A stretch of 64,000 bases of DNA from Labia minor (Eukaryota > Arthropoda > Insecta > Dermaptera > Spongiphoridae). The translations under genes and the position numbers were made by a program. Shown piece by piece: positions 35,465-46,419 of the stretch (positions are counted from its first letter, which is position 1; each line of letters starts with the position of its first letter). The stretch lies in NCBI GenBank assembly GCA_963082975.1, contig OY720348.1, positions 16,488,078 to 16,552,077 on the forward strand. The letters are read 5' to 3'. Below the pieces are notes generated by a model. The model was given only the letters and a program-made list of their open reading frames with translations. It did not search any database and was not told the DNA's origin.

Positions 35465-35800
35465 ATATTAATATCTTATCTTATTATGCTAGCTAAAATT
35501 GTATATATCTATCTATCTATATATATTGGTTCTCAAAAACCGCTCTAACGATTTTTTTCAAATTCACACTAGATATAGTATTTATAAAGAAAAATTGAGT
35601 TTTATTGATCACATCTCTTGAAACATACAGCTTCATTATTAATTTCTTAATTGAAAATTATATATGGAAAACGTCAAAATTGGCATCCATTTTTATTTTT
35701 TAACTGAAATTGTATTAATATTTTTTTTATATTTAAAATATTTTAAAATTTATTATTTAATTTCGAAATAAAATTAAAAATATTTATTTTTAATAAAATA
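35465..35800 (+). repeat. family E copy inside the hAT element
   Basis: TCTTATCTTATTATGCTAGC at 35472, AAAACCGCTCTAACG near 35540 and AAAGAAAAATTGAG near 35597 follow the family order. GTACCGAGCCGAGGCTCGGG near 37216 resembles the other end of family E. Confidence 0.55.
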
Positions 35801-35907
35801 TATATAGATATTTATTAATCTCTCTCAAAAAAAAAAAAAAGTAAAAAAAATCAAATACTGCCTGCTAAGACAGTAAAAAAATGACAATTTTTTATCTAAA
35901 TATATAT

Positions 35908-35975
35908 AGTCCAGAGGTTAGAGTGATGTTTTAACGAGTGGATTTCGTCGGTTCGAAACTCGCCGGGTGAATCGT
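35908..35975 (+). repeat. tRNA-like sequence, probable SINE head
   Basis: GTCCAGAGGTTAGAGTG resembles an RNA polymerase III A box and GGTTCGAAACTC a good B box, about 40 bp apart. The sequence lacks a paired acceptor stem, so a SINE head or tRNA relic is likelier than a working tRNA gene. Confidence 0.45.
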
Positions 35976-36520
35976 TATTTAAAAATGAAAATAATGATTT
36001 TGTTATTTTTTTTTCTTTTTATCTATTGTTTACTTTTTAATAAATTACTATTTTATATTTATTTATTCATTGTTCTTTTATTAATTAAGTTTTAGATAGT
36101 AATATAATTTTTAATATTTTTTCAATAAAATATTATTTAATATATTTATTAATATTATTTTATTTATTATTATTGAGTACCCGAAGTTCCATTCATTTTA
36201 ATCAGATTGATGCAATGATGCAACAGTTAATAATTGTAATATTGTAATAAATTTCTATCTTGAAAATTGTTACATATTATTCAGGATATTTTAAAAACAA
36301 TTTCTTTCTTTAATTAATATTCATTTTTTCTATAAGTCAGATATATTTCCAAATATTAAATAATTTTTGAAGTGAAAACTTCTTTAACGGCGTTGAGCAC
36401 TTTTGCGGGATGGGGAAAAAGTATAGAACTCGCGTGATCGTGACCAACACCATGAAGCTTGCACATTACGTCTGCTTTCAAATTTCTTATAACAGAGCGC
36501 GAAATTTGAATTGTCATTAG

Positions 36521-36669
36521 AACTGTTTTATAAATTATCTCTAACATATAAATATATATTTATTATGTAAAGTTCATTTCATATATACATATATAATCAA
36601 AATTATACGAAATGAACTTCACATAATAAATATATATTTTATGTTAGAGATAAGAATTATAAAACAGTT
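36521..36669. repeat. near-perfect palindrome, 60-bp arms, 28-bp spacer
   Basis: AACTGTTTTATAAATTATCT (36521) is mirrored by the reverse complement ending at 36669, and GTTCATTTC (36572-36580) by GAAATGAAC (36609-36617). It lies inside the 35.28-37.81 kb hAT element and could be a foldback or MITE-like insertion. Confidence 0.88.
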
Positions 36670-37850
36670 CGTATTGCAATATTTTAAACAAAGTTGTGTA
36701 TTTATATATATATAAATATAAGTTACAAATTTGTTTAAAATATATGTTTAAAATAATATATAAGTTATATATATATACATGCATATGAAATTCATCTTTC
36801 TCGTGAAATAGCGCGAATTTCGTCTGTTTTAAAATTTCTTACGCAGAAGTTTTCACTTCTGTCGGCCAGTCCCACGACTGCCAATTTTGCTTTTTTAATT
36901 CCGAAAAGCTGCAAAGCACGTTTTTTTGTCTTTAGTTTGTTTTATAACCACTTGGGGCGCTAAACAGTTTTTCAAAAAAACACTATAGAAAAAAAATATA
37001 TGTACCTATATATTATATATTTATGTATTATTGAGGAGCACAAGTTCATTAATTTTAATCAGATTGATGCAAATGTGTAACATTTAATAATTGTAATAAA
37101 TAATTAAAGAATTGTGTATCAATATTTTTTAAAGGGTAGAGCGAGAGCTCGGTGTCTCAGGTATTAATATTACCAGCCAAATCCAATAATAATGAATCAT
37201 TTTTTTTAACTTAAGTACCGAGCCGAGGCTCGGGGTCCCGGTACTAATATTTACTCTTCTAGCTTTCATACTAGAAAAATCGTGTATAATGCTCTCAAAA
37301 TTTATATTTATATTTTTTCCGCCGGCCCTGCTTTTCAAAAGAAAAATCGATGAGTTAAAAAAATATTGGTATATCACTTCAAAGTAATCATATAAACTTT
37401 TCAAAAGAAATGACATTTATAAACTGGTATCAAAAAATTTTAGTTAGTAAAAATTGCTGAACAAAATCGTAAAGATGCGTTACGAATTCAACGAATTTTA
37501 ATGAATACAATAAAATAAAATTATTATCCTGTTCTTGGAATTAGAATTCAAAATTTACACTAAAATGCATTTATATATACCGAGGAATAATATTCGAAAT
37601 CATATAGTTAATCATAATTTATATAAATCAAATAGTAAACTTATAATAATCATAATAATCATTTATTATTCAAGAAAGAAAAAAAATAAATATGAAATGA
37701 ATAAGTTGCTTTTTACAACTATAACTAAATATAAAAAATGCCGCCCCAAGATAAGTGCCGCCCGGTGCGGACCGCATCCACCGCACCCCCCTAGGTACGC
37801 TACTGATACAATTGAAAGGTGATTTGACATACATATTTAAAATAAAAATT

Positions 37851-38190
37851 TAAATCAGTAAAAAGGGTGAATGGATCTGTTTTCATGATCATACTCTACC
37901 TCTACCCCGCATTGGCGGTAACCGGCTTGATAGTCTCTCTTCTTTCATAAGACGTTCATCAACTAGAGATTATTACACAAATTATAAGTAAATAATTTAA
38001 ATAATTTTTATAATTAAAATAATAATGTAAATCACTAAAAAGGTTGAAAGGATCTGTTTTCATGATCATACTCTACCTCTACCTCGCATTGGCGGTGACC
38101 TGCTCATTTCTTTCATAAGATGTTCATCAGCTAGAGATTATTACACAAATTATAAGTACATAATTTAAATAATTTTTTTTTTAAATCACG
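37851..38190. repeat. 177-bp tandem duplication
   Basis: GATCTGTTTTCATGATCATA occurs at 37874 and 38051, and TAGAGATTATTACACAAATT follows in both. The copies differ by a few substitutions and a small deletion in the second. Confidence 0.9.
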
Positions 38191-38690
38191 ATTAATTTAT
38201 CAGTTCAAATGTTATTTCAAAAATATTAAGAGTTGAAATTATATTAATTTAATAATTTAAATAAATAAATAAAATAAATTTGTTTTATCCAAGTGAATGC
38301 TTTCTTATATTATTATTCTCAAAAATTAATAAGAAATTTTAAATTAAAAACCAAAAAAGTATATTATAGTTAACAAACGACTGAAATAAATAAAAAAAAG
38401 AATAAATAATTTTTATTATAAAATGAAAACAAAGTTAGATGGTTCTATGTACTCTCAAACCTATGACCGAATATCAAAGCTGCACTTATAAAATTAAGAT
38501 ATGTAACCTGTATAATTAATTATTAACTTATTTTATTAACCACCTCTTCCACTAATTTAAATTAAAACTTAATTTGTATTTTGTCGTTAATTTAAACATT
38601 AAATCGTGTTTTGTTTTTAATCTCTATTATCTTATAAATATTAATAATTTAAATAAAAAAAAAACAAAAAAAAAATTGTATTTTTTCTAA
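38190..38690. other. AT-rich stretch, no gene seen
   Basis: Nothing recognised. Confidence 0.55.
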
Positions 38691-39003
38691 GTTTAGTTGA
38701 TTGAACACATCCCTTTTCAAATTATATCATCTTAAGCTGTCGAGACGAGGAATCAATTCGAAACATGTCATTTTCATTCCCTGCTAACAGATTTATGGGC
38801 ATTTAATGGAAATAAAAAGCAATTTGTAACCCTCTAATTTACCTACCAATTGGATCATCATTGAACTGGCTTCTGCTTCAGACGATGGCCACCCGGGCGT
38901 TTTTTTATTTCTTTTTTTTTTTTTCATCACCGCGGAAAGAAACACGCAAAATAAATTCAAGTGTCGGTGAACTCCTAAGATTCCTTAAGGTGAATGAAAT
39001 CAA
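38690..39003. other. repeat-poor, moderately GC-rich island
   Basis: Unique in the window (for example GACGATGGCCACCCGGGCG near 38881). No coding sequence recognised. Confidence 0.35.
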
Positions 39004-39122
39004 ACCAACACCCAACATTCTTTAATGTCCTTATTTTGAAGAATTTCATTTAAATAAAATCAAACCTACTTAAATACTTCTCTGAAGGGCGTTGTCTATA
39101 TTAACATTCCAACATAAAAAGG

Positions 39123-39167
39123 ATGTTTCGATTCGACTGATGATAAAGCCAACGCCTTCGAAACAGA
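39123..39167 (+). ncRNA. hammerhead-ribozyme-like module (relic?)
   Basis: CTGATGA (39137-39143) and GAAAC (39160-39164) are the two conserved core boxes of a hammerhead ribozyme, 16 nt apart. Before the first box TCG-ATT-CGA can form a 3-bp stem I, and TGT before it can pair with ACA after GAA for stem III, leaving a GTT cleavage site. Stem II (AAAGCC/GCCTT) is weak with one mismatch. The module is kept in the other arm at 50946-50973. Penelope-like elements are known to carry such motifs. Function is not shown. Confidence 0.35.
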
Positions 39168-39243
39168 TTACCTCATATCATCAAGTATATATATATATCA
39201 ATTTGTTACAATAAGTGGAATATAAATATTAATAGTTATTATT

Positions 39244-39286
39244 ATACATACTTTTGACTGATGACAAAACAATGCCTTCGAAACAA
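39244..39286 (+). ncRNA. second hammerhead-like module, weaker
   Basis: CTGATGA at 39258-39264 and GAAAC at 39280-39284, 121 bp after the first module, with the same TGCCTTC text before GAAAC. No credible stem II or stem I is seen, so it is probably a decayed repeat of the first. The other arm has the same pair at 50814-50840. Confidence 0.25.
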
Positions 39287-39420
39287 TAATTTAAATTTTT
39301 AATAATAAAAATTTATTCTAAATTTTATCTATTATTTATTATATTGTATTATAAAATACATTTCTTAAATATTTTTTTTTATTGTTAAAATTTGAATTGT
39401 AAAATCTATCTAACTATAGC

Positions 39421-39690
39421 TATCTTTGTAGCTCTACGGAACTCGAAAGTTCTTAGCCGCAGGAAGGACAATTCTACAAGTATCCCGATCCTGAGCCACA
39501 ACCATCCAAGCCCTACCCTCTTCCATTTCTTTCACGACCCTTCCTATATTGTCCATTCACCGCGGACTTTTCTCAATCGGTCTTTCTACCAATATATTTT
39601 TCGCCATTCTTTCCTCTCCCATTCTAGCCACGTGCCCTGCCCATAGCAACCTTCTCGATTTTATGGAGATGCTTGGAGGTCATGCAATAT
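39421..39690 (-). pseudogene. LINE ORF2 C-terminal fragment (family F)
   Basis: The minus frame has HVARMGEERMAKNILVERPI, KSPR and later a WMVVAQDRD and AKNFRVP ending, as in the other arm at 50419-50670. The coding end and stop at the CTACGGAACTCG text are intact. A shorter duplicate covers 39908-40020. Confidence 0.85.
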
Positions 39691-39907
39691 AGATTAATAC
39701 TTTTTATTCATTCAGCAGTTTTGTTGAAGACAATTTGCAGCATTTAATCAATTAGACTGATATAACTGATATGAAAGATTATTGTTCGATAGAGTCGTCA
39801 ATATTTAGAACTTCATAGACTACTAAAGATGTAACTTTAACTTTGAAGGACCAAAAATTTAAATCTATAAAAAATTAACTATATTAATATAATAATAATC
39901 AGAAATT

Positions 39908-40020
39908 TCTCCCCACCAATATATTTTTCGCCATTCTTTCCTCTCCCATTCTAGCCACATATCTTGGCCATTGCAACCTTCTTGATTTTATTACTCTATG
40001 TTTGAAGAGGCATAGAACTC
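39908..40020 (-). pseudogene. LINE fragment, partial duplicate of the preceding one
   Basis: CCAATATATTTTTCGCCATT to GCATAGAACTCATTGAATTG repeats 39590-39685 with changes. This duplicate accounts for the extra length of the left arm. Confidence 0.75.
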
Positions 40021-40204
40021 ATTGAATTGTAAAATGTATTTACATTTCCACTACCGCTAGTAGTATATCTTTTTATTAATTGATAGAAACGATACCTTTG
40101 AAACAATATTTTTTTTTGTTTTCTTAATTTATGTATTTATGATTCATATGAAGTGTTAAACGACATAAGCAATTTCTTTATCAAATGGAAAGATTAATTT
40201 TCTC

Positions 40205-40480
40205 CCTCCGTGACAGCTGCCCTGTCTGATTGATGAAAAAAAAGGGAGAATGAGACCTTTCAGGAATTGTCCTTCATGACGCATTGCAATCGAATTCATA
40301 AAATGACTGAAGAAATCAGTACCTGGAAAGACCTGGAACGTGATACTAATGGGACATATAATTCATAAATTATTATTATAGAAATTATAAAGCGCGATAA
40401 AAATCTAGTAAGCGCGCAGACGCAGTCGGCACCTGGAAGGGCGTTCTCCTGCTCAGGGGAACTTCAACTTCGCTCTCTGT
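40205..40480. other. GC-richer repeat-poor island
   Basis: Unique sequence directly after the inverted-duplication arm, with GACGCATTGCAATCGAATTC and AAGCGCGCAGACGCAGTCGG. No domain recognised; a 44-codon open frame after a possible acceptor at 40262 is within chance. (T)n and (GA)n tracts follow to about 40755. Confidence 0.35.
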
Positions 40481-40959
40481 TCTTTTTTTTTTTTAGTCTT
40501 TATCCAACTTTCTATCGCAAGATATAATATTATTCCATTCCCATCTGATAAACATTCCCTTCGATGTTTCTTTTTTTTTTTTTTTTCTTTTTTGTTGTCC
40601 GATCATTTTAAAATAAATGATCATAATTGGATCCTTTTTTTTTACTCTTTCAAATATTCTTTTTAACGATCGATTTACAAAATTTTAGATTAAGAATTAA
40701 TTATATATTAGATTTTTTTCGATTTTGTTTAGAGAGAGAGAGAGAGAGAGAGTGAAAGAGAGAAAAAACATTTTTGTTGAAATAAATAAAATTAAATATA
40801 TGTTTTCGTTTTATTTTTGATGATGATAATGAAAAAATAAATAAATAAATAATATATAATAATATCGAAAAAACAACGGATAGAGATGAAAAAAAAAATT
40901 GTGTGTATGAGGATTAGAATATTTCTAGCATCTATTGGGTATATATTAGTCTCGTTTTT

Positions 40960-41301
40960 ACCGACCGACGATAATAAAGGAGGAATTGTTTTCATATCAA
41001 ATTTCACATGTGGAGATTTTTACAAATCTCCACGAATCATGCATCCGTCCGTCCGTCTGTCCGTCCGTCCGTATAGATGTGTACAGTTTGAACGGCTCAA
41101 CGAATTTTGATAAAATTTGGTATATTTACTTAATGCATCAGTATGATGAATTGATCGACTTTTGGTCAATATCCAGAAACCGGAAGTGGGAGTATTCCCG
41201 ATCGACGATAGAAAGGGAAGGATTATTTTCACACTAAATCTAAAGGTAGCTGAAAATTAATTTATTTCAAACCGTCGGTCGGTTCTGTGCCTGGCCACAG
41301 G
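40960..41301 (+). mobile_element. family A short element A9, complete structure
   Basis: Subterminal repeats ACCGACCGACG (40960-40970) and CGTCGGTCGGT (41273-41283) match perfectly; stem-loop CCTG-GCCA-CAGG at 41290-41301. A GTCCG array lies at 41046-41072. The family E-like middle is missing, which makes this a compact 342-bp version. The overlapping small frames on both strands are incidental. Confidence 0.8.
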
Positions 41302-41304
41302 TCA

Positions 41305-41845
41305 ACTTATTTTTAAAAAAAATTATGAATTATACCTTTTTCTAGGTCATATTTTTTTATATTTGAAATTCAGTTAAATATTTATAATCTCTGATTGTAT
41401 GAATCAAACTACATAATTTCCGTCGTATGTAATGTCTGAAGTTAATTACAAATTGTCAAAATTATTAATTAGTAACTAACTTCATTTTTTTAAAATTTTG
41501 TTTTGTTAAATTAATAAAATAAGTGTCAAATTTTTTAAGATGATTTGAATAAAGTTAATAATTTTATATTTAATCATTGTGTTGTTTTGTAAGTTTTGTA
41601 AAAAAAATGTTCGAGAAGAGTTTAAGTATATACATTGAACCCCGTCCTAGTACTAGTATATAAATATATAATTATAATATATGGATTATATTATTTATGT
41701 TTAAGTAAGAAACTTATGTTTTGCTTTCTAACAATGAATTAAGATACTATGCAAAGTAATTTCAAAATAAATTTATAAAACAAATAAAAGTATTAATTAA
41801 TTTCTAACAGTATAGAGAGTATTACTTTACAATAAACAAAAACAT
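41305..41845. other. AT-rich stretch, no gene seen
   Basis: Contains a phrase TACATTGAACCCCGTCCTAG near 41630 that recurs as ACACTGAACCCCGTCGTGG near 62790; otherwise nothing. Confidence 0.45.
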
Positions 41846-41847
41846 TT

Positions 41848-41975
41848 GGAGTGTCTCCACTCGACTATCTCGCAAATTTGAATTGGATTAATTAACATTT
41901 ATTATATTATTTAAATTAAATTTAATTAATTATAAAAATTATAAATTAAAATTAATTAATAATTAAAATAAATAA
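41848..41975 (-). mobile_element. family B partial copy (3' end)
   Basis: Only the hairpin end GGAGTGTCTCCACTC with CTATCTCGC and the AT-rich tail are present. The following GATCTACTTCAGAGTGTAGC (about 42000-42110) has a weak relative at 51838-51910, just before B3. Confidence 0.65.
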
Positions 41976-42253
41976 GGGGTAACGGGTAGATCCATCATGT
42001 GATCTACTTCAGAGTGTAGCGTCTCTGCCCTCACGTGAGCTCATGATTTCTCTTTCTAACCTAAAGAAATCATGTCCGCCTCCCATTCTTTACCCTAAAT
42101 TCATTATATTTCCAATTTAAATAAAAAATAAATTGTTCACACTTTAGTAGCAGTTCCTATTTAACTATAAAATTTATAATTTAGTGTAATTAAATTACTA
42201 CTAATAAATTCATGGTAATTTATAAGAAAGAAATATTTTGTCTTAAAAAAAAA

Positions 42254-42967
42254 TCTGGAGTGTCTCCACTCGACTATCACGCGAATTTGAATTTGAAAGA
42301 GTTAACTTGTATTTAATTAAATTATAATTTAAATATAAGTAAATTAGATTAATTAATTAATTAAAAAAAATTATTTTATAGTATAGTATTGTTATTCAAT
42401 TTAATTAATTAATTAACATATATTAAATTTAAATTTAAAACCTTTATCTTCATTTTTAAGTTAAAATTTAAAAATTTATAAAATAATACGCGTGTTTGGC
42501 TCTTTGTTGATGACACCACGTCACGTGCTGGCAAGTGATTGACAGTCAAAGTGTTAAAAAATTAATTCCGGTACTTTCAGTGATTCAATCAAGTTGAAAT
42601 TCTATATATAGCAGTTTTATACAATGTTTAATCATGTGAAAAACTATCAAACATATATCTTTATTTTTACGGTCAGTTTAGAGGAAAAAAAATGAAAACG
42701 TGGTAGGTAATGGTTCCCTTCCAAATGAGCTACATTTTTCAAAAGTTGATAGGAAATTTTGAATACTTCCTGTGTACACTTCATTATTGTGTAACTTTCA
42801 TTATTATCATACCGTTTTTGCGTAATCTTGTATACATACACACACATATAAATAAACACACACACACACACACATTTTTATCAACCTTAGTGAAAATGAC
42901 TCAGGGACCTTCAAAACGTATAAAAACATCAAAATCTCGACATCGAAAATTGGCAAGATAATAAAAA
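42254..42967 (-). mobile_element. family B element B2
   Basis: Ends CTGGAGTGTCTCCACTC and GGCAAGATAATAAAA; a CACACACACACACA array near 42860; core text TGAGCTACATTTTTCAAAAG. The longest copy, because the AT-rich 3' part is extended. Confidence 0.75.
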
Positions 42968-42969
42968 TT

Positions 42970-43440
42970 CGGGACCTATTTTTATTTTATTTTTTTTTTT
43001 TTTTGCTTATAAGTATGTGCATTTTTATAAAATAAGCAATCAAAAAATAAAAATAAAAATATTTTTTTTTTTGGAATATTTAAAACCAAAATACATAATA
43101 AATTTAATACCGAGATTACTATTTAATAATTGAATTATGTTATTTAATCTGTGTGACATACAGGATCATTTTTAAAATCACTGTTAGATGATTCAAATAA
43201 AATTTGTGTTTTATGGAAGAGAAAAAAAAAAATTCATCGCATAGTCACGAATAATTTTTCTTTGAGAAAATTAAAAAAAAAAAAATTAAAAAATTGAATC
43301 TTTTGTTGAGTATACTTATGAAAGATAAATGAATGATTCTATTAATGCAAATGTTGATAAAAAAGAAAATTTAAAATGTAATTAAAAAAAAAAAAAAAAT
43401 ATTATCAACTTATTATTTGACCCGTGAATAAATTTGTGAC
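42970..43440. other. AT-rich stretch, no gene seen
   Basis: Poly-T and poly-A tracts; nothing recognised. Confidence 0.55.
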
Positions 43441-43447
43441 TCTAATT

Positions 43448-43726
43448 TTATGAATTTCCTTTTTTTTTTTTTTTTTTTTTTTTTGGGTCCAAGAAGTGAT
43501 TCAATGAGTGTTTGACTTTGAATTCCAATCCCTTGCAAGTCATTGTCTGAATATTTTTCTTTTTCATAGTCCGTACAGTCAATTGAAGATTTTCCAACTC
43601 TACATGCAAGTCACAGTAACAAAAAAGTGATATTCTTTGAATTTCTTCATCAGTGAAATTAAAACCACATTCACTCTTTCCTCTCATCCATTTCATTGAT
43701 TTCTTTGATAAACAATCATTTTTCAT
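43448..43726 (-). other. unrecognised 92-codon open frame
   Basis: The protein has a hydrophilic, protein-like composition (MKNDCLSKKSMKWM, FTDEEIQRISLF, YCDLHVELENLQL) but ends in a run of lysines made by a poly-T tract on the plus strand. I recognise no family. The region 43440-44170 is repeat-poor and GC-richer, so it may be unique host DNA; a small exon or chance are both possible. Confidence 0.2.
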
Positions 43727-44365
43727 AACTATAAATTGCTTTCAATTAATCGATAACAAAAGAAATTGGAAATTAACTTAGAGACAAAAGTCATCTAACA
43801 TCTCATCCATCCCCCCCATCCCCTTCCCCCATCCCCCCTCTCCTTCATCTACAACGTTGCCAAGATGACTTTTCATAATTAATCTCTCCTTATTAGTTTG
43901 ACTCATTGCTGTTGAAGGGGAAATCCATCATAAATTACATAAATATATAGCCCCCTATCGATTCGGATGAAGTAATTTCCATAAAGCAGATTGTAATGTT
44001 TGTATTTGCAAGCTTAGTTGATGGAAAGGCTAAGGGAGGGGGAAGGGAGGGGTGCAAATCCATCGTACACATCGTTCCTAGATGAGAAACCAGGCGATTA
44101 ACTGACTTCTCTGACTGGTTGGTGTCCCTCGGACAATTCGATTTCCTTTTTTGTAAAATCAATTAATTAATCGATTTTCAGCACTGAAATCAAAAAGAAA
44201 ATTTCTGTTTGGAACTTCATGCTATCGAATTAGCATGAATTTTAACTCAAATTATATATTATTAATAATATTTCCTTATTTTCTTTAAATATAATAATTA
44301 TTTTATGGGTTCATTACTGTCATTTTATTTATTGGCTACTTTTACTTTCTATTCACGTTATATAT
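43727..44365. other. repeat-poor stretch
   Basis: GC-richer to about 44150 (C-run rich at 43808-43845, G-run rich at 44030-44060), then AT-rich. No coding sequence recognised. Confidence 0.35.
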
Positions 44366-44370
44366 ATATA

Positions 44371-44981
44371 TCTTATATATAAAATTCTCGTGTCACAAAA
44401 CTTTGAAATGATACTCCTCCGAAACGGCTGGACCGATTCTTATGAAATTTTTTATGCATATTCAGCAGGTCTCAAGGCATGTCAGACTTCTTTTATAAAA
44501 CCGCTAATTGCTAAAGTGTGTCCAGGGGGTGCTAATTAATTAAAAATAGAGGCGCTGGTGGCGATAATTTGACTTCTTATATATATCCTAATAGGAAACA
44601 TGCAAACAATACTGGTCCGTGGGTAAACCAGCTAGCGCGTCATCTTATGACTTTGCCCCCTCAGTTCGAAACTTGCAAAGGCACATTTTTTTTTAAGTAT
44701 TATATATTTTTTTTACAAATTTATTAATTTTTATTATTTTAATATTTTATTAAATTATTTTATTTTATTAAATTAAATTTTATTATTAAATTTTATTTTA
44801 TTAAATTAATAATTATGTCAATTAATTTTTTCTGCATAAATAAACATATATAAAAAACTATAGAAATGGGACAGGGTAGGAGTTAGATGGTTATAGCTCA
44901 GAATAGGGACACTCGGGGGGGTACAGGGGGCGGAGCCCCCGTCTAGGTGTGGAGAGCGCCGATGGCGCTCGGAGCAGCTAG
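44371..44981 (+). mobile_element. complete short Helitron (611 bp)
   Basis: It starts TCTTATATATAAAATTCTCG and ends with hairpin GAGCGCC-GAT-GGCGCTC (44954-44970), seven bases, then CTAG (44978-44981). It lies between A and T, as expected. A second hairpin GGGGGC-GGA-GCCCCC is at 44926-44940. The body has CGAAACGGCTGGACCGATTC, text common in invertebrate Helitrons. A tRNA-like part (44621-44684) and a LINE family F scrap (44878-44915) lie inside. Non-autonomous: no Rep/helicase. Confidence 0.92.
44621..44684 (+). repeat. tRNA-like segment within the Helitron
   Basis: GGGTAAACCAGCTAGCGCGTC (A-box position) and TCAGTTCGAAACTTGC (B-box-like) are spaced as in tRNA-derived sequence and are followed by a poly-T/AT tail. 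The minus-strand Helitron has the counterpart near 11150-11215. Probably an acquired SINE head. Confidence 0.45.
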
Positions 44982-45537
44982 TATATATATATATATATAT
45001 ATGTCATTCAAGTGTGTCTGCCAATTCGTGTCATTATTCTTAAAACTACTTTCTTTTTAAATTTTTGTTTTGATTTCAAAAACATACATAAAATATGATT
45101 GAATTATTATTTATATATAAATATATAGGAAATTATAATTTAATTAATTATTTATTTATTTTTTTATATGTATTATTTTTTTTCTTTATTTGAAATTATT
45201 ATGTCACAGTATATTTAAAAATAATTTTTGGTTTCAAAATTTTAATTTAAAAAATATTAAAAAGTAAACAAATTTATTAATATATATATATATATCTTTG
45301 ATAATTATTAAAGTAAACGCCTCTTCGTGGATTTGGATAATACTTTACCAGTGGGTGGTTCTTTTTGCAATTCCAAATAAACTTTTTTTATGAAATTTTT
45401 TCGGGCCTCTTCTTGTTTATGAGATAAAAATTATTAAAATAAAGATTTTTTAAGTTTGACAGGTTAGTTTGAACGTCGCGCGAAATGTGCCATAATATAA
45501 TGTTTTATTGACTAATTCAATAATTATTCTCTTATTG

Positions 45538-46419
45538 CAGTGATTCTCAACCTTTTTTTTTTACCGCGGCACACTTTTAAAGTTTTAAAAATTTGTCGGC
45601 ACACAAAGAAAGAGATAAGTGTAAAAGTTTACCATATTGGAAAAAGTGGTCCCAAAAACGGTTTACCTTTTTTTTTTTTTTAGAACCATATTGAAAAATT
45701 TAGAAAAAAAAGTCGGAAATGTTTAAGAGTATAGTCCCAAAAAAAAGTTTTACCTTTTTTTCAGAACCAAATTGAAAAAATTTAGAAAAAAAGTCGGAAA
45801 TGTTTAAGAGTACGAGGGTGGTCTGAAAAGTTTCCGACCTGACCAAGAAAAACGATGTTTTTCAATTTTTTTTTTGTTTTATTTTTCAAAATTCAAGATA
45901 ATTGAGACCTGTACGATGTCAGCTGAACGTGTGCGAAATATTTTGCAAAACATTTGAATATGGAAAGCTGTGTGCAACGTGGAGACCAAAAATTCCTTCG
46001 AAAAATCATTTCTAACGACAATTTGGCGCTGTAGGCGTAATCCAAACGAATTTTTGCATCGATTCATAACTGTTGATGAGACTTAAGTTAAATTAAATCA
46101 AATTTAATTAATTAATTAAATTAATTAGAACACCGTTATGAGAAATGTATCAGTGTTGATGGAGATTATGTTGAAAAATATAGAAAAAAAAAATTTAAAT
46201 ACATCGTTTTTCTTGGTCAGGTCGGAAATTTTTCAGACCACCCTCGTATAGTCCCAAAAACGTTTCACCTGTTTTTTTTAGAACCAAATTGAAAAAATTT
46301 AGAAAAAAATGTCGGAAATGTTTTAAGCCTCTTTACATTTGTAATAATTTGGCGGCACATTTTGATAATCTCGCGGCACACTTTTGAAAATCTCGCGGTA
46401 CAATGGTTGAGAATCATTG
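45538..46419. mobile_element. non-autonomous hAT element nested in the foldback
   Basis: Ends CAGTGATTCTCAACC and its inverted form GGTTGAGAATCATTG; flanking octamers TCTTATTG and ACTTATTG match at seven of eight. Inside are about three tandem units of roughly 70 bp with GAACCAAATTGAAAAA and GTCGGAAATGTTTAAGAG. Confidence 0.9.
45813..46246 (+). mobile_element. mariner deletion derivative nested in the hAT element
   Basis: Ends CGAGGGTGGTCTGAAAAGTT form inverted repeats of about 45 bp, flanked by TA. Coding remnants on the plus strand read SAERVRNILQN, then a FLHRFITVDE block of mariner transposase, with stops between. The insertion split one of the hAT's internal repeat units at GAGTATAGTCCC; an intact unit near 45727 gives the empty site. 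Confidence 0.92.

Larger units (their letters stand above)
35280..37805. mobile_element. hAT element with perfect 8-bp target duplication (2.5 kb)
   Basis: The left end is CAGTGGCGTACCTAGAAC and the right end is the reverse of CTAGGTACGCTACTG, with GCCGCCCGG-type subterminal motifs on both sides (35306-35332 and 37740-37790). ATACAATT precedes the element at 35272-35279 and follows it exactly at 37806-37813. No hAT transposase is visible inside; instead there is a family E copy, a tRNA-like segment and a palindrome. It is a non-autonomous hAT that has gathered other sequences. Confidence 0.93.
39004..40204 (+). repeat. left arm of a 10-kb-spaced inverted duplication
   Basis: From CAACACCCAACATTCTTTAA at about 39006 to GGAAAGATTAATTTTCTC at 40204 this matches the reverse complement of 50227-51109. 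The left arm has an extra 215 bp (about 39690-39907), bordered by a duplicated piece of the LINE segment. Content in order: CTGATGA-GAAAC modules, AT-rich DNA, LINE 3' end, then a CTACCGCTAGTAGT-containing tail. Confidence 0.88.
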
